Of a stretch of 64,000 nt of DNA, positions 24,078 to 33,540 are shown one piece after another. Position numbers and translations under genes: made by a program. Source of the DNA: a bacterium SCSIO 12741 (GTDB lineage Bacteria; Bacteroidota; Bacteroidia; Flavobacteriales_G; Salibacteraceae); the NCBI GenBank assembly GCA_024398055.1, contig CP073749.1, positions 3,472,594 through 3,536,593 of the forward strand, read 5' to 3'. The notes below the pieces were generated by a model. It made no database searches, was not told the origin of the DNA, and saw only the letters and a program-made list of their open reading frames with translations. How positions within the stretch are numbered: the stretch's first letter is position 1; every line of letters begins with the position of its first letter.

Positions 24078-25304
24078 ATGCTTCTTCGAATTCTATTTGG
24101 ATTAATCCTCATTACCTGTCCTTTCCTAGTTAGTGCCCAATACAGCTGGGAGCAGAAAACCGATTTTCCCGGGGGAGTGCGCATCAATTCGATTGCCTTT
24201 TCCATTGGAGATCGCGGTTATGTAGGAGGCGGTGGAATAATAACGGCTGTTACCGCCTTTGACGACTTGTGGGAATACAACCCGTGGACTGACACCTGGT
24301 TGAAAAGGGCGGACTTTCCAGGTACTCCTCGAACCCAGGCGGTTTCCTTTTCAATGGGAGGCAAGGGCTACGTGGGTATGGGCTTTGACCCGGTAAACAA
24401 TTACATCAAAGATTTTTGGGAATACGATCCCGATACCGATCAGTGGACACAATTGGCTGATTTTCCCGGATTACCTCGCGACTATGCCGTTGCTTTTTCC
24501 ATCGGAGACTATGCCTATGTGGGATTAGGAACACGATTCAATGTTGGCCAACTTGATTTTTACCGTTACGATCCATCTACCGATCAATGGAGTGTTAGAG
24601 ATAGTTTTCCAGGATCGGCCAGGACCAACCCGGTTGCCTTTGCCCTTGGTGATAAGGGATATGTGACTTTGGGGGCAGAAACCAATCCACCCAATTGGCC
24701 CAATGATTTGTGGGAATACGACCCTTCCACAGACTCCTGGACTCGAAAATTGGCAACCATTGGTGGTACCCGAAATCAAAGTTTAGGTTTTAGTGTAAAG
24801 CACCTGGGATTGGTCGGATTTGGCAATAGTTCCACAGGATTGAGAAAAGACTTTTGGATCTATGATCCTACTCAGGACGACTGGTCGATTGTTACCTCCA
24901 ATATTCCAGCGGATGTTCGCAATGCAGCCATCGGGATGACGATAGGCAATCGAGTATTCGTAGGCTTGGGAAATAATGGAACTACTGACCTCAAGGATTT
25001 TTGGGAGTTAAAAGGCGTTGTACCTGAAAACCTGGAGGCTGAGGAGATTACCAGAACTCAATCTGATATTCAATTTTACCCCAATCCCATGACTACCGAA
25101 ATCCGATTTGTTTGGAACCGGGAAGAGACTGGAACCCTGGTCTGGTATCAGTCTTCCGGAGAGATTGTGGCCGAGTATTCTGTTCACCAAACCTCCCAAG
25201 TAGTTGTTTCTCGAAATGGAATGGCTGCCGGTATTTACCGGGTTCAATGGCATTCAGAATCCGGAAGGGTAGAAGACCTGGGTAACGTCCTCCTTTTGGA
25301 TTAA
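24078..25304 (+). CDS. Secreted Kelch-repeat protein with T9SS sorting domain
   Basis: This 408-residue protein has the signal peptide MLLRILFGLILITCPFLVSAQ, then six to seven Kelch blades with the repeated core WEYDPxTDxWxxxADFPG and AVAFSIGDYAYVGLG. The tail IQFYPNPMTTEIRFVW ... GIYRVQWHSESG is a type A T9SS C-terminal domain, so the propeller should be exported and attached to or released from the cell surface. Its stop codon shares the TTAA with the stop codon of the convergent gene at 25301. Confidence 0.9.
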   Translation: MLLRILFGLILITCPFLVSAQYSWEQKTDFPGGVRINSIAFSIGDRGYVGGGGIITAVTAFDDLWEYNPWTDTWLKRADFPGTPRTQAVSFSMGGKGYVGMGFDPVNNYIKDFWEYDPDTDQWTQLADFPGLPRDYAVAFSIGDYAYVGLGTRFNVGQLDFYRYDPSTDQWSVRDSFPGSARTNPVAFALGDKGYVTLGAETNPPNWPNDLWEYDPSTDSWTRKLATIGGTRNQSLGFSVKHLGLVGFGNSSTGLRKDFWIYDPTQDDWSIVTSNIPADVRNAAIGMTIGNRVFVGLGNNGTTDLKDFWELKGVVPENLEAEEITRTQSDIQFYPNPMTTEIRFVWNREETGTLVWYQSSGEIVAEYSVHQTSQVVVSRNGMAAGIYRVQWHSESGRVEDLGNVLLLD

Positions 25305-27118
25305 GGTTGAACAGTTCCGTACCGGCTTTTGATGGCTGAGTAGGAATAATCCGCTGGATCATAACCTACTTGTCGAGTCATACTCTGGTGGATCACTTTC
25401 ATATCTGCAGCTGACTTACGCATACTATTGGTCATCGAATCCCTCGACCCATATTCAGAAATTTTGAATCGCTCGTAGTCGCCGATCACTTCTTCGCAAA
25501 ATATAGTCGGGTATTCCTGTTCAGCATTTTTACCCATTCGCCATCCGACCAATTCACCATCACGAATATGTTCATAGGCCCGAATATGACCTTTGGGATA
25601 ATACTGAAATAGATAACCTTCTCGCTTTTTATGACTGTAGGTAACTACGGTTTTCATCCGCTGTCCCCGAGGGGAAGCTGTCAGGCTAAAGTATTGAGGA
25701 TGGTGCATTTGAGATTTGGGAAACCACTCCGTCCATTTCTCATTCTTTCCCTTTGTAGTCAGGTCAATTTCAACGGATGCCAGAAGCGTGTCCCGGCGGT
25801 AGTAGCGAATGAGTTGTTTTTCATTTTGCAGGCTGTTGGTCCATTTGCCATGTCGCCTAAAGGAGCCTTGAAAACCCCATTGAGGGTAGGTCCAGATTCC
25901 ATCATCCTGCTCGTGCGGATAACCAGATACAGGCACTTGGGGGAGATTTTCCAGAACCACCTGGCCTTCCCAGCCTTTATCTTCCACCTGATTTAGTTTG
26001 GCGTAGTACTTTCCATTTTTTCGGGTAATGGTAAAAAGGTCACCACTTGTATTGATAATCTGATAGAATTTTACCCCTGCTTCATCAAATTTGATCTGCA
26101 ACCACAGGTAGTTGTTATGATCCCTCATTTTCCAATGTCCCACTGGTTTTCCGTGGTCATAGTACACCTCTTGCAAGTAAACGCTGTCGTATTTTAAATA
26201 GCCAAAACCATCGGGCTTTCCATGGACAAAATTCAGGTGGTAAGATTCTCTTCCTAATTGGTCAAATCGCTGCATTAGCCCATGGCGTTGCCCCTCCTTA
26301 AAAGCCAGGCGATCTGCCATTCCTCCGTCCACTCGATAACGAGTCCAGGTACCGGATTTTTTGCCGTTTTTAAATTGTCCTTCTACCCATATTTTTGGTT
26401 CTTGAGATTGGTAGGTACTGTGCCATTGCCGCCATTTGCCGTCTAAAACACCGTTTTTGCATTCCCCTTCATACCAGGGAGCCCGGAACGAGGTGGCGGT
26501 ATCTCCTTTTTGAAGAGCTGGTTGGTGGCCTTCTAATTGATAGGCTTTTCCACATCGCGGGGAAACAATGTCGCGGTATATGTCAAAGTGATAGGTCGGC
26601 TGAATCCAGGCCAGTTCCTCAGGTGTAAAGCCGCTTTCATTCATCCAATTCTTATAAAAGTCAGGAGCGATTTCCGATACATAGGCGAAGTTGTTGGCAG
26701 CAACAATCTGCTTCACCGCTTCGTGCTGATTGGATTCAAGCATAAGTTGGCCCACTGCACAGGCATTGCCGTTGGAACCCACAAAGTAGGGCTGCCGAAG
26801 GTCAGGATGCTGGTCGTTATTTGGAAATTGACCTCTTTGGGCATATTGTTCCAGTTGGTCGAGTAATTGCCTTCTACGAATCTGTTGCTCCTCAGTTCGG
26901 GAAGTAGTATCCGTCCGAAGTTTGACAACCACTTGAATCAAGTGAAACTGGATCAACTCCCGTTCCGACCAGGCCCGATCCGATTCGTTTTGCAAGAGAG
27001 GATTCGGATGGTTTACCCACTGGGCATTCAGCTCGACCAGCCGATCATAAACACTTTGTGAAGACAACGAAAAGCTCGTTAAGAGGATCAGGTATGTGAG
27101 TAGGTGTTTCATTTTCAA
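25301..27118 (-). CDS. Exported MORN/YwqK-like repeat protein
   Basis: This is a 605-residue protein with signal peptide MKHLLTYLILLTSFSLSSQS (second Met of MKMKHLL). The first 190 residues are unique (SNGNACAVGQLMLESNQ is a conserved-looking block). The rest is a string of MORN-like W-x-x-Y units: NGVLDGKWRQWH, NGKKSGTWTRYRVDGG, GQRHGLMQRFDQLGRE, HGKPVGHWKMRDH, KKREGYLFQYYPKGHIRAYEH. Such repeats (YwqK family) are common surface or periplasmic modules in Bacteroidota with unknown partners. It lies downstream of the thioredoxin lipoprotein gene and may be co-transcribed. Confidence 0.8.
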   Translation of the reverse strand: MKMKHLLTYLILLTSFSLSSQSVYDRLVELNAQWVNHPNPLLQNESDRAWSERELIQFHLIQVVVKLRTDTTSRTEEQQIRRRQLLDQLEQYAQRGQFPNNDQHPDLRQPYFVGSNGNACAVGQLMLESNQHEAVKQIVAANNFAYVSEIAPDFYKNWMNESGFTPEELAWIQPTYHFDIYRDIVSPRCGKAYQLEGHQPALQKGDTATSFRAPWYEGECKNGVLDGKWRQWHSTYQSQEPKIWVEGQFKNGKKSGTWTRYRVDGGMADRLAFKEGQRHGLMQRFDQLGRESYHLNFVHGKPDGFGYLKYDSVYLQEVYYDHGKPVGHWKMRDHNNYLWLQIKFDEAGVKFYQIINTSGDLFTITRKNGKYYAKLNQVEDKGWEGQVVLENLPQVPVSGYPHEQDDGIWTYPQWGFQGSFRRHGKWTNSLQNEKQLIRYYRRDTLLASVEIDLTTKGKNEKWTEWFPKSQMHHPQYFSLTASPRGQRMKTVVTYSHKKREGYLFQYYPKGHIRAYEHIRDGELVGWRMGKNAEQEYPTIFCEEVIGDYERFKISEYGSRDSMTNSMRKSAADMKVIHQSMTRQVGYDPADYSYSAIKSRYGTVQP

Positions 27119-27122
27119 TCTC

Positions 27123-27140
27123 TCCCGATAACCATCGGGA
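27123..27140. other. Short perfect hairpin between two minus-strand genes
   Basis: TCCCGAT-aacc-ATCGGGA has a 7-bp stem and 4-base loop. It lies between the thioredoxin gene and the MORN-like gene and has no T run, so it may stabilise or attenuate the transcript. Confidence 0.4.
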
Positions 27141-27152
27141 TCGAATCCCGTT

Positions 27153-28331
27153 TCAAATTTCCGAATTCAAAACCGTTTCCAGTTCTTTGCTGAAGGCCAT
27201 ATTTTCTCCCATTTTTTCACCTTGCCTAATGCAGGATTGAATGGTGGTAAGCGCTTTTTGTCGTTGGCCATCTTTGTAGAGCAGCCAGGCGTATGTATCC
27301 AGGTATGCGTAGGAGCTATCTATTTGAGTTAGGGAATCCATCCAGTGAAGAGCTAATTCATCAGCTCTCAAGTCATTGGAGTATTCCTGAATTTTCCAGG
27401 CATATCGGTTTAGGTCATTTCGGGATAGATTTCCCGCCTTTAGGTTTGCTTTCACCTGATTCGCGATCAGATCCCATCTTTCGGTCTCTACCCAAAATAG
27501 TTCCTTGTACTCAGGGATAAATCGGTCGGCATCTTCCGCGTTAAAGAGTTGTTCTGCTTGGGTTAAGGCTGCGGCAAACTTGTTGGAGTCCTGGCTTAGA
27601 ATGGCATTCTCCAATTGTTGATGACAATGGTATTCCAAGGCATGGTATACATCGGCTTTGCCAAAGCGTTGTTCGTATGCATTTCGATCCCTAATAAGAT
27701 TGGCGTAGACACTTTCTGGTCCGCCGAGGCCAAGTAAAACAGCAAATTCGGTTTCTGTTTGAAGGTTGGCATGTTCTTGCCAGTAAGCTTCCCAGTCTTT
27801 GACCTCGTATTTCTTTTCGCGGTTTAGGTGCTCGACGTAAAATTGGGGGAAGGATAGGGTATCCTTGGTGATTCCTGTTAAATACTTTTTTTGTTCATGT
27901 CCCTCCACTCCTTGGTGAAGAAACTGAAAGAACTTAGCCAGAGATTCAGGAGTCTCTTCAAACCTTCCGTATTGTTTGTTGATGATGTCGCCCTTGGCCG
28001 TCGAAACAATGTAGGTAGGGTAGGAGGTAACATGGTGTTTTAAGGCCAGGTTAAAACTGTCTTTTTTCTCGGCATCGTATTTAAAAACCAGGTAATGGGC
28101 GGCCAGGCTATCGGCAAATTCTTGGTTTTGAAGCTGGGCATCAAATACTTTGCAGGGGCCACACCAGTCGGTGTAGAAGTCCATTAAAATCAGCAAATCG
28201 TATTTCTCGGCGAGCTTTTGGGCTTCGTCCCAGTTTTGTTCCACCACTACCAGTTCTTCTGGTTTGTTGGTAGGAATACTACAGGTGATGGCTAAGGCGA
28301 TTAAGAAGGATAAAACAACACTTATTCTCAT
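27153..28331 (-). CDS. Thioredoxin-domain lipoprotein
   Basis: The ATG at 28331 (MRISVVLSFLIALAITCS) gives a lipoprotein signal with Cys at position 17. The longer reading adds eight residues. A thioredoxin domain follows with active site WCGPCK, the cis-Pro loop SYPTYIV and the usual DAEK-type strand (VFKYDAEKKD). The last 230 residues are helical and TPR-like (DADRFIPEYKELFWVETERW...). The domain order resembles periplasmic disulfide reductants of Bacteroidota. The substrate is unknown. The next gene on this strand is the MORN-like protein. Confidence 0.88.
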   Translation of the reverse strand: MRISVVLSFLIALAITCSIPTNKPEELVVVEQNWDEAQKLAEKYDLLILMDFYTDWCGPCKVFDAQLQNQEFADSLAAHYLVFKYDAEKKDSFNLALKHHVTSYPTYIVSTAKGDIINKQYGRFEETPESLAKFFQFLHQGVEGHEQKKYLTGITKDTLSFPQFYVEHLNREKKYEVKDWEAYWQEHANLQTETEFAVLLGLGGPESVYANLIRDRNAYEQRFGKADVYHALEYHCHQQLENAILSQDSNKFAAALTQAEQLFNAEDADRFIPEYKELFWVETERWDLIANQVKANLKAGNLSRNDLNRYAWKIQEYSNDLRADELALHWMDSLTQIDSSYAYLDTYAWLLYKDGQRQKALTTIQSCIRQGEKMGENMAFSKELETVLNSEI

Positions 28332-28462
28332 GAAATTGGGATATACAATTATCATTCCCTTTTGAGTCGAATTGGAATCGGAATCGATGGACCCAAAAAG
28401 AGAGAACGGTTTAATTTTATGGAATATTGGAAAAATGGTATCCTCTTTATAAAATAAGACGC

Positions 28463-29479
28463 ATGCAATTCAAGTTTCCACAGATCATTCGAGAGAAATA
28501 TTTAGTTCTGCCGATCCTGTTTCTTTTCATCAACGTGATGGCACTTGCTCAGCAGTATACCAAGTATCCCATGGATGTGCAGCGAGTGGTCTTTACGGAT
28601 TTGAACGAGGCGCTTAAGGATCCTGAAAGGGTTTTTCGGCTCAAGTTGTCCGGGCAAAAGATGGGTGAGGTACCAGAATCTCTTTTGGTTTTTAAAAACC
28701 TGCAAATGCTATGGCTGGACAGTGTTGGATTGAAAGAATTTGACTTGGAAAAAGGTACCTTCAAAAATCTTCTGTTTCTAAGTCTAATGGGAAATCAACT
28801 TACCGACCTAAAGATTCCACCGGGTTGTATGTCAGATTTAAACCAGTTGTATTTGGATGATAATCAACTCACCGAATTTCCTGATGTAGCCAATCCTTTT
28901 ATCGCCATCACCACTCTTTCAATTCGCCAGAATAAGATTACTCAAATCCCGGCACCTTGTGAAGAATGGAAACACCTCCGATTTCTATACCTCGACTACA
29001 ATCCCTTGAAAAATGCGAATCAGGCCTTTGCCCTCTCATCTGATTTTGAACGACTCAGTTTTTACCAAACGGGGCTTAGAACATTGAAATGCTCACAAGC
29101 TCAGCGTAAATTGGTCAAGTTGGTTATCAGCGACAACCTTATCGACTTCAAGGATTGGAATCCCGATGATTTTCCACGATTGGCTTATTTGGATGTCAGC
29201 TACCATCCCAATTTGGGCCCCGAGTTTTGGAACAAGGCTGTAGAATTGCCTCGGTTGAAATTCCTGGTGGTTGAAAGTGCCGGCATTCAAGAAATACCAA
29301 GCTCAATTGGTGCGCTAAAGGGACTTCGCGAAATATCCCTCTTGGGTAATGAAATCAATCATTTACCCCAGGAGTTTTATGCCCTGGATCTTCGCTTGAT
29401 CAATTTGGAGTACAATCCCTTAGCTTCCCGAGATAAGGAACAGCTGAGTCAGGTATTCGGGAAAAATGTCTACTATTAG
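28463..29479 (+). CDS. Exported leucine-rich-repeat protein, intact copy
   Basis: The ATG at 28463 gives MQFKFPQIIREKYLVLPILFLFINVMALAQ, a signal peptide. The mature 308 residues hold about ten LRRs such as LNQLYLDDNQLTEFP, LRFLYLDYNPL and LREISLLGNEINHLP. The following gene is a diverged duplicate, interrupted by a frame change. LRR proteins of this type are typically surface binding modules. There is no T9SS tail, so the protein is likely periplasmic or attached by other means. Confidence 0.85.
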   Translation: MQFKFPQIIREKYLVLPILFLFINVMALAQQYTKYPMDVQRVVFTDLNEALKDPERVFRLKLSGQKMGEVPESLLVFKNLQMLWLDSVGLKEFDLEKGTFKNLLFLSLMGNQLTDLKIPPGCMSDLNQLYLDDNQLTEFPDVANPFIAITTLSIRQNKITQIPAPCEEWKHLRFLYLDYNPLKNANQAFALSSDFERLSFYQTGLRTLKCSQAQRKLVKLVISDNLIDFKDWNPDDFPRLAYLDVSYHPNLGPEFWNKAVELPRLKFLVVESAGIQEIPSSIGALKGLREISLLGNEINHLPQEFYALDLRLINLEYNPLASRDKEQLSQVFGKNVYY

Positions 29480-29547
29480 TAGATCAGTGAATTACGTCAG
29501 TTGGATCCGTATTTATTTCCGTAAAATGGAATGATAATTGCAACAAT

Positions 29548-30222
29548 TTGGGTTCAATCCAAACCCGAGTGAATTCACCCTTCCCATATCCATCATCCTT
29601 CTTTCGGTTATACCCACTCAGCGAGAAATTCAACAAAAACACCCCACCGATCCTCGTTCTCGTCTTCGTTCTCGTTCTCACACAGGTGCTCCTACTCCCA
29701 TCCTCTCTTCCCGCTCAAAGAAGGTTGAAGTATGCAGATCTAGTTGACAAGATCGTGGTTACGGATTTGGAGATGGCCAAGAAATACCCCAACAAGGTGA
29801 AGAAACTCGATCTCTCCGGTCAGCATTTTGCAAAGATTCCTGATGAGGTCTTCTTTTTCCGAAACCTCGAAGTGCTTCGTATGGATAGTGTGGGATTACA
29901 AGAGGTGAATTGGATCAAGGGAAAGCTGAGAAAATTGGTGCGCTTGGAGTTGAACGGAAATGAACTTACCGAATTCAAAATTCCAAAGCGACAGTTGTCC
30001 CATCTTCAGGAATTGTATCTCGATGACAATCAATTGACGACTTTTCCCCAGTTTGACAATCCTTACATGACCTTAAAGGTTTTGTCGCTTAGAAAAAACA
30101 ACATTTCCCAAATCCCTTTAAACTATACAGAGCTCAAGAATTTACGGTTCCTCAATCTGGATTCCAATCCCTTGGATAGGGCTGAGGATGCCTTCTCCTT
30201 ATCCCTTGGCTTCAACGAGTGA
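29548..30222 (+). pseudogene. Leucine-rich-repeat paralogue, 5' part (frame-shifted)
   Basis: This is a diverged duplicate of the gene just upstream: LDLSGQHFAKIPDEVFFFRNLEVLRMDSVGLQ aligns with LKLSGQKMGEVPESLLVFKNLQMLWLDSVGLK. The frame ends at FNE-stop (30220-30222), where the paralogue continues, and the remaining part resumes in the -1 frame at 30219. The only available start in frame is TTG (29548), and its signal peptide (PILVLVFVLVLTQVLLL) is encoded by the GTTCTCGTTCTC dispersed repeat. Both facts suggest damage, though coupled re-initiation at GTGA is possible. Confidence 0.7.
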
Positions 30223-30644
30223 GTCTTTATGATACTGGCCTGCGTTCTCTTTATGTTTCACAAAAGCAGAACCATCTGCTTAAACTCGTTATCAGTGACA
30301 ATCCGGTTCAATTTGATGATTGGGACCCTGCTATGTTTCCCAGTCTGGACTATTTGGATGTGAGCTACAATTATTACCTGGATTGGCTCTTTTGGGAGAA
30401 GTTATCTGCGCTCACTTCCTTGCGATTTTTTGTGGCCGAGGGTGCCGCGATTACTGAGATCCCCAGCTCCATTGCTGAGTTGCCCCACTTAATCGAGATT
30501 TCCCTTTTGGGCAATCGTATCCATGAACTACCGGATGAGTTTTACTTACTTCGATTGCGCCTGGTCAACTTGGAGTTTAACCCGCTTGAGAGAACACATC
30601 AAGTTCGGCTCGAAGAAGTTTTTGGCAATCGAATCTTGTATTAA
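30219..30644 (+). pseudogene. Leucine-rich-repeat paralogue, 3' part (frame-shifted)
   Basis: These 141 residues continue the paralogue alignment without a gap (VSLYDTGLRSLYVSQ against LSFYQTGLRTLKCSQ). A GTG start at 30219 overlaps the previous stop in GTGA, so re-initiation could still make the second half as a separate chain. There is no homopolymer at the break, which makes a simple homopolymer error less likely than at the other two frame breaks in the window. Confidence 0.7.
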
Positions 30645-30654
30645 AAGCATAAAA

Positions 30655-30684
30655 AAAGCTCCTCGCTTTACGCTGAGGAGCTTT
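30655..30684. terminator. Bidirectional terminator between LRR genes and S74 operon
   Basis: AAAGCTCCTC-ten-base loop-GAGGAGCTTT. On the minus strand it is followed by TTTTTTT and ends the operon 33208-30709. On the plus strand it lies 11 bases after the LRR stop. Confidence 0.85.
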
Positions 30685-30708
30685 CTGTGAGTTCATTGGG
30701 TTGCAAAT

Positions 30709-31218
30709 CTATTGTTTGATTACCCTAAAGTCATATAAGTCTTCCGGAGCCTTGCCAACCAATTGAAGGTGGTATTGCCCAACAGCCCAATCGGATACGG
30801 GAAGTGTAAACTTTTCCTGGGGAGTCAGATTAACTGAGCGATCCAAAACCAATTTTCCACGGGCATCCACCACACGTAATTGATATTCACCCGTTAATTC
30901 ACCCACGAGATGAATGGCCTCGTGGGAGGGGTTTGGATACAATTGAAGCTGGGCCAATTGTTCCTCGTTGATCCCATCCGGTCCGGATGAACTATCGTTT
31001 TTCAACTTTTGGGGTTGCTGAAAACCTTGGGTGATAATCAGGGTAGGGGTGGTTTGCATAACCACTGCCGTCTCTCCCACGGTAGAGGAGATTTCCAGAT
31101 TACCTGCTTTTTGGGTGGTCCCAGCTGAGCCTATAACGGTTCTCTCCAGGGTTTGTCCCTGAACCGAAAAGGTACAAAGCAGAGCTCCCCAGGCGAGGAT
31201 AAAATACTTACTTACCAT
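30709..31218 (-). CDS. Small secreted protein with T9SS sorting domain
   Basis: This 169-residue protein reads MVSKYFILAWGALLCTFSVQG (signal peptide), TLERTVIGSAGTTQKAGNLEISSTVGE (a short conserved Bacteroidota surface motif), then a type A T9SS C-terminal domain from LQLYPNPSHEAIHLVG to the end. Its start overlaps the end of the upstream S74 gene by 11 bp, so the two are translationally coupled and probably work together at the cell surface. Confidence 0.82.
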   Translation of the reverse strand: MVSKYFILAWGALLCTFSVQGQTLERTVIGSAGTTQKAGNLEISSTVGETAVVMQTTPTLIITQGFQQPQKLKNDSSSGPDGINEEQLAQLQLYPNPSHEAIHLVGELTGEYQLRVVDARGKLVLDRSVNLTPQEKFTLPVSDWAVGQYHLQLVGKAPEDLYDFRVIKQ

Positions 31219-33208
31219 GGTTGTTCATTTGAGTTTCCAATTGCTCAATACGTTGCTCCAGCTTTTCGATGTAGTCCTGCTGCTCTTGAATAGCCTTGGT
31301 CAACACAGGGATCATTCCAATGTAGTTTACGGCTTTGTATTCGAGCGTTTCCGGATTTTCATCCAAGGCTTGTACACCTACAGCGTGACGTTGAACATCC
31401 ACTAATTCAGGAAAAGACTTTTCCAGGTTTTGAGCAATAAATCCAATTTGCTTTCCTTCGGGCAAGTTCATTTTACCGGCCATTCCTTCCTGGCTGTATT
31501 CGTAGGTAGCTACTTCCACATTTTCGATACGTGTCAAGGCGCTTTCGAGAGGAAGAATATTCGTTTTTAACCGTGCGTCGGAAGCAGAAGAAAGAGTTCC
31601 TGTATAGGTTACGTTTCCGTCAAAGTATCCGGCATAATTGGTTCGGGCACTATCTGCCCAGGCAAAGATCCCGTAGTTGGTTTTGGTGGTGGAGTTGTGT
31701 TTTTTGTCTGCCAAGGCAAACACACCCATGTTGAATTGTCCGTTACCGCGGCTATGAGAATAAACCCCGTAGTTACGAGTGCTGGCATCTTCACCGGCTG
31801 AAGCTCTCATACCAAAGTTGTTTTGACCCGCTGTGGTTTGAGCCAGGAAGAATCCACCTACAGCTCCACTTCCGTTGTATAGGGTAGTGGCGCTTCCGCT
31901 AACGGAACTCCGAATACCGATGTTGTTAAATGCACCACGTCCTACTTTAGTAATCCAAAGACCATGTGTAGTAGCCTGGTTACTGGTAGAGCCAGTGGAG
32001 GTCAAAATAGCGGTGGCAAAATTGGCATTTCCAGTTCCTACAATGGTGTCTTCAATTTCGAATGCACCACGGGCTGAATCAACACCAATTCCAATACGGT
32101 AGGTAGTGTGAGCGTAAGTCGTTCCAATTTCTTTCCAAACCTTGCTGCTGATCGACTCTGGTGCCCAGTTGGTACCATTCCACTGCAGTACTTCTCCGTT
32201 TGCCGGAGCGGTAGTTGCCACATTGTTACCTTGAATTTTGTTGGCGTTCCATAGCGCTGTTCCGGTATTTGCCGAGAAAGCAGTACCGGTTAAAGTAAGT
32301 CCAGTTCCAGCTGTATAGCTTCCCGTATTATCGGCGGATGGAGCCCAGGCCGAACCGTTCCACTTCAATACTTGACCGTTGCTTGGAGAAGTATTCGCCA
32401 AGTTGTTTCCTTGCAATTGACTGGCGTTCCAAAGTGCGGTACCCGTATTGGCGGAAAAAGTAGTTCCCGAAAGAGTAAGACCTGTACCAGCCGCATAAGA
32501 TCCTCCCGTGTTATCAGCAGATGGAGACCAGGAGGAACCGTTCCATTTTAGCACCTGCCCGTTGGCCGGAGTAGAGTTGGCTACGCTGTTGCCTTGCAAT
32601 TGATTGGCATTCCACATGGAGTTACTGGCATCTGCCGCAATGGTATTTCCGGTGATGGTAATTCCATTACCACCTACGTAATTGGTTCCACCACCAGAGC
32701 CAGTCACCGGCTTCCAGGTAGTACCGTCCCAACCGAGCACCATTCCGTTGCTGGCACCGCTGGTGCTTACATCTGAAAGGTCGTTGATGGAGAGGGTAGG
32801 GATATTCTCAACGTCTCTGGCCATCAAGGCATAAGGGACAGCCTCGAAAGCTACGCTACCCATATTCACAAATCCGTTTCCGGCATTCAGTTCGATTTTT
32901 AGGTGGTGTTTTTTGGCACCCCATTGTAGTGCTCCAAAGTTATCGGAGGTAGATCCCTGCCCAATAACGATGGTAAATAGTCCGTAATCGCTGGTGGTTA
33001 CTTGATGGGTTTCCGTGTACTCCACGTTCGAACCCGTTCCACCTGTGGCAATAACCGCTTTAACGGTGATAGATGAATTGGTAAGAAGGTTGCCAGAACC
33101 GTCTCGAGCTACGGCTTGGTAATTGATTCCCGAAGGAGTTTGAGCCAGAAGAGAAATATTCAAGCCCAAGATTAGTAAGGTGATTAATGAAGATTTAAAA
33201 ATTCGCAT
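31208..33208 (-). CDS. Secreted repeat protein with C-terminal Peptidase_S74 chaperone
   Basis: This 666-residue protein has signal peptide MRIFKSSLITLLILGLNISLLAQ and the common N-terminal block SGINYQAVARDGSG. Residues about 150-340 carry near-identical units LQGNNxAxTxPxNGQVLKWNGxxW separated by TGTGLTLxG linkers, encoded by DNA repeats at about 32140-32600. The C-terminal SDARLKTNILPLE ... GKQIGFIAQNLEKSFPELVD is an intramolecular chaperone auto-processing domain (S74) ending in a coiled coil, which in phage tailspikes trimerises and cleaves itself. It is likely a trimeric surface fibre, though no T9SS tail is present on this gene. The coupled small gene has one. Confidence 0.85.
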   Translation of the reverse strand: MRIFKSSLITLLILGLNISLLAQTPSGINYQAVARDGSGNLLTNSSITVKAVIATGGTGSNVEYTETHQVTTSDYGLFTIVIGQGSTSDNFGALQWGAKKHHLKIELNAGNGFVNMGSVAFEAVPYALMARDVENIPTLSINDLSDVSTSGASNGMVLGWDGTTWKPVTGSGGGTNYVGGNGITITGNTIAADASNSMWNANQLQGNSVANSTPANGQVLKWNGSSWSPSADNTGGSYAAGTGLTLSGTTFSANTGTALWNASQLQGNNLANTSPSNGQVLKWNGSAWAPSADNTGSYTAGTGLTLTGTAFSANTGTALWNANKIQGNNVATTAPANGEVLQWNGTNWAPESISSKVWKEIGTTYAHTTYRIGIGVDSARGAFEIEDTIVGTGNANFATAILTSTGSTSNQATTHGLWITKVGRGAFNNIGIRSSVSGSATTLYNGSGAVGGFFLAQTTAGQNNFGMRASAGEDASTRNYGVYSHSRGNGQFNMGVFALADKKHNSTTKTNYGIFAWADSARTNYAGYFDGNVTYTGTLSSASDARLKTNILPLESALTRIENVEVATYEYSQEGMAGKMNLPEGKQIGFIAQNLEKSFPELVDVQRHAVGVQALDENPETLEYKAVNYIGMIPVLTKAIQEQQDYIEKLEQRIEQLETQMNNHGK

Positions 33209-33477
33209 GATTAATTTGTTGAAGGTGTTTATTCGAAATCTAAAAGTAATCGAAAAAGAGAAAGGAATTAATGGGTATAAATCAATAAAAGAAATGAACT
33301 TAATTACCTCTACAGGACTTCTCTCATTTGGTTTGGTTGACTAAAGAATTAATGTAATGATTGGGAGAAAACGGAACCTAAATGAGAATGGCGCAAGGGT
33401 ATGGGATTTCAAGGATATGCGAACAATAACTCCATCAACAATTCAAGATTGAAGATTTAAATTGAATATTGAAAATT
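33209..33477. other. AT-rich intergenic region upstream of the S74 operon
   Basis: No gene is visible. Positions 33440-33480 hold a low-complexity ATTCAAGATTGAAGATT run that also occurs at 38045-38072, a type of spacer repeat common in Bacteroidota. The promoter for the minus-strand S74 operon should lie at 33209-33300 but no good consensus box was found. Confidence 0.5.
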
Positions 33478-33515
33478 AAAAAAGGGCCACTCCGTTTTTG
33501 CAGAGCAGCCCTTTT
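33478..33515 (-). terminator. Rho-independent terminator after the 5'-nucleotidase gene
   Basis: On the minus strand AAAAGGGC(TG)CTC and GAG(TG)GCCCTTTTTT form the stem, followed by TAATTTTC. It begins 25 bases after the stop codon at 33541. Confidence 0.85.
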
Positions 33516-33540
33516 CCTATAGGGTACTGATATTCGAGGC

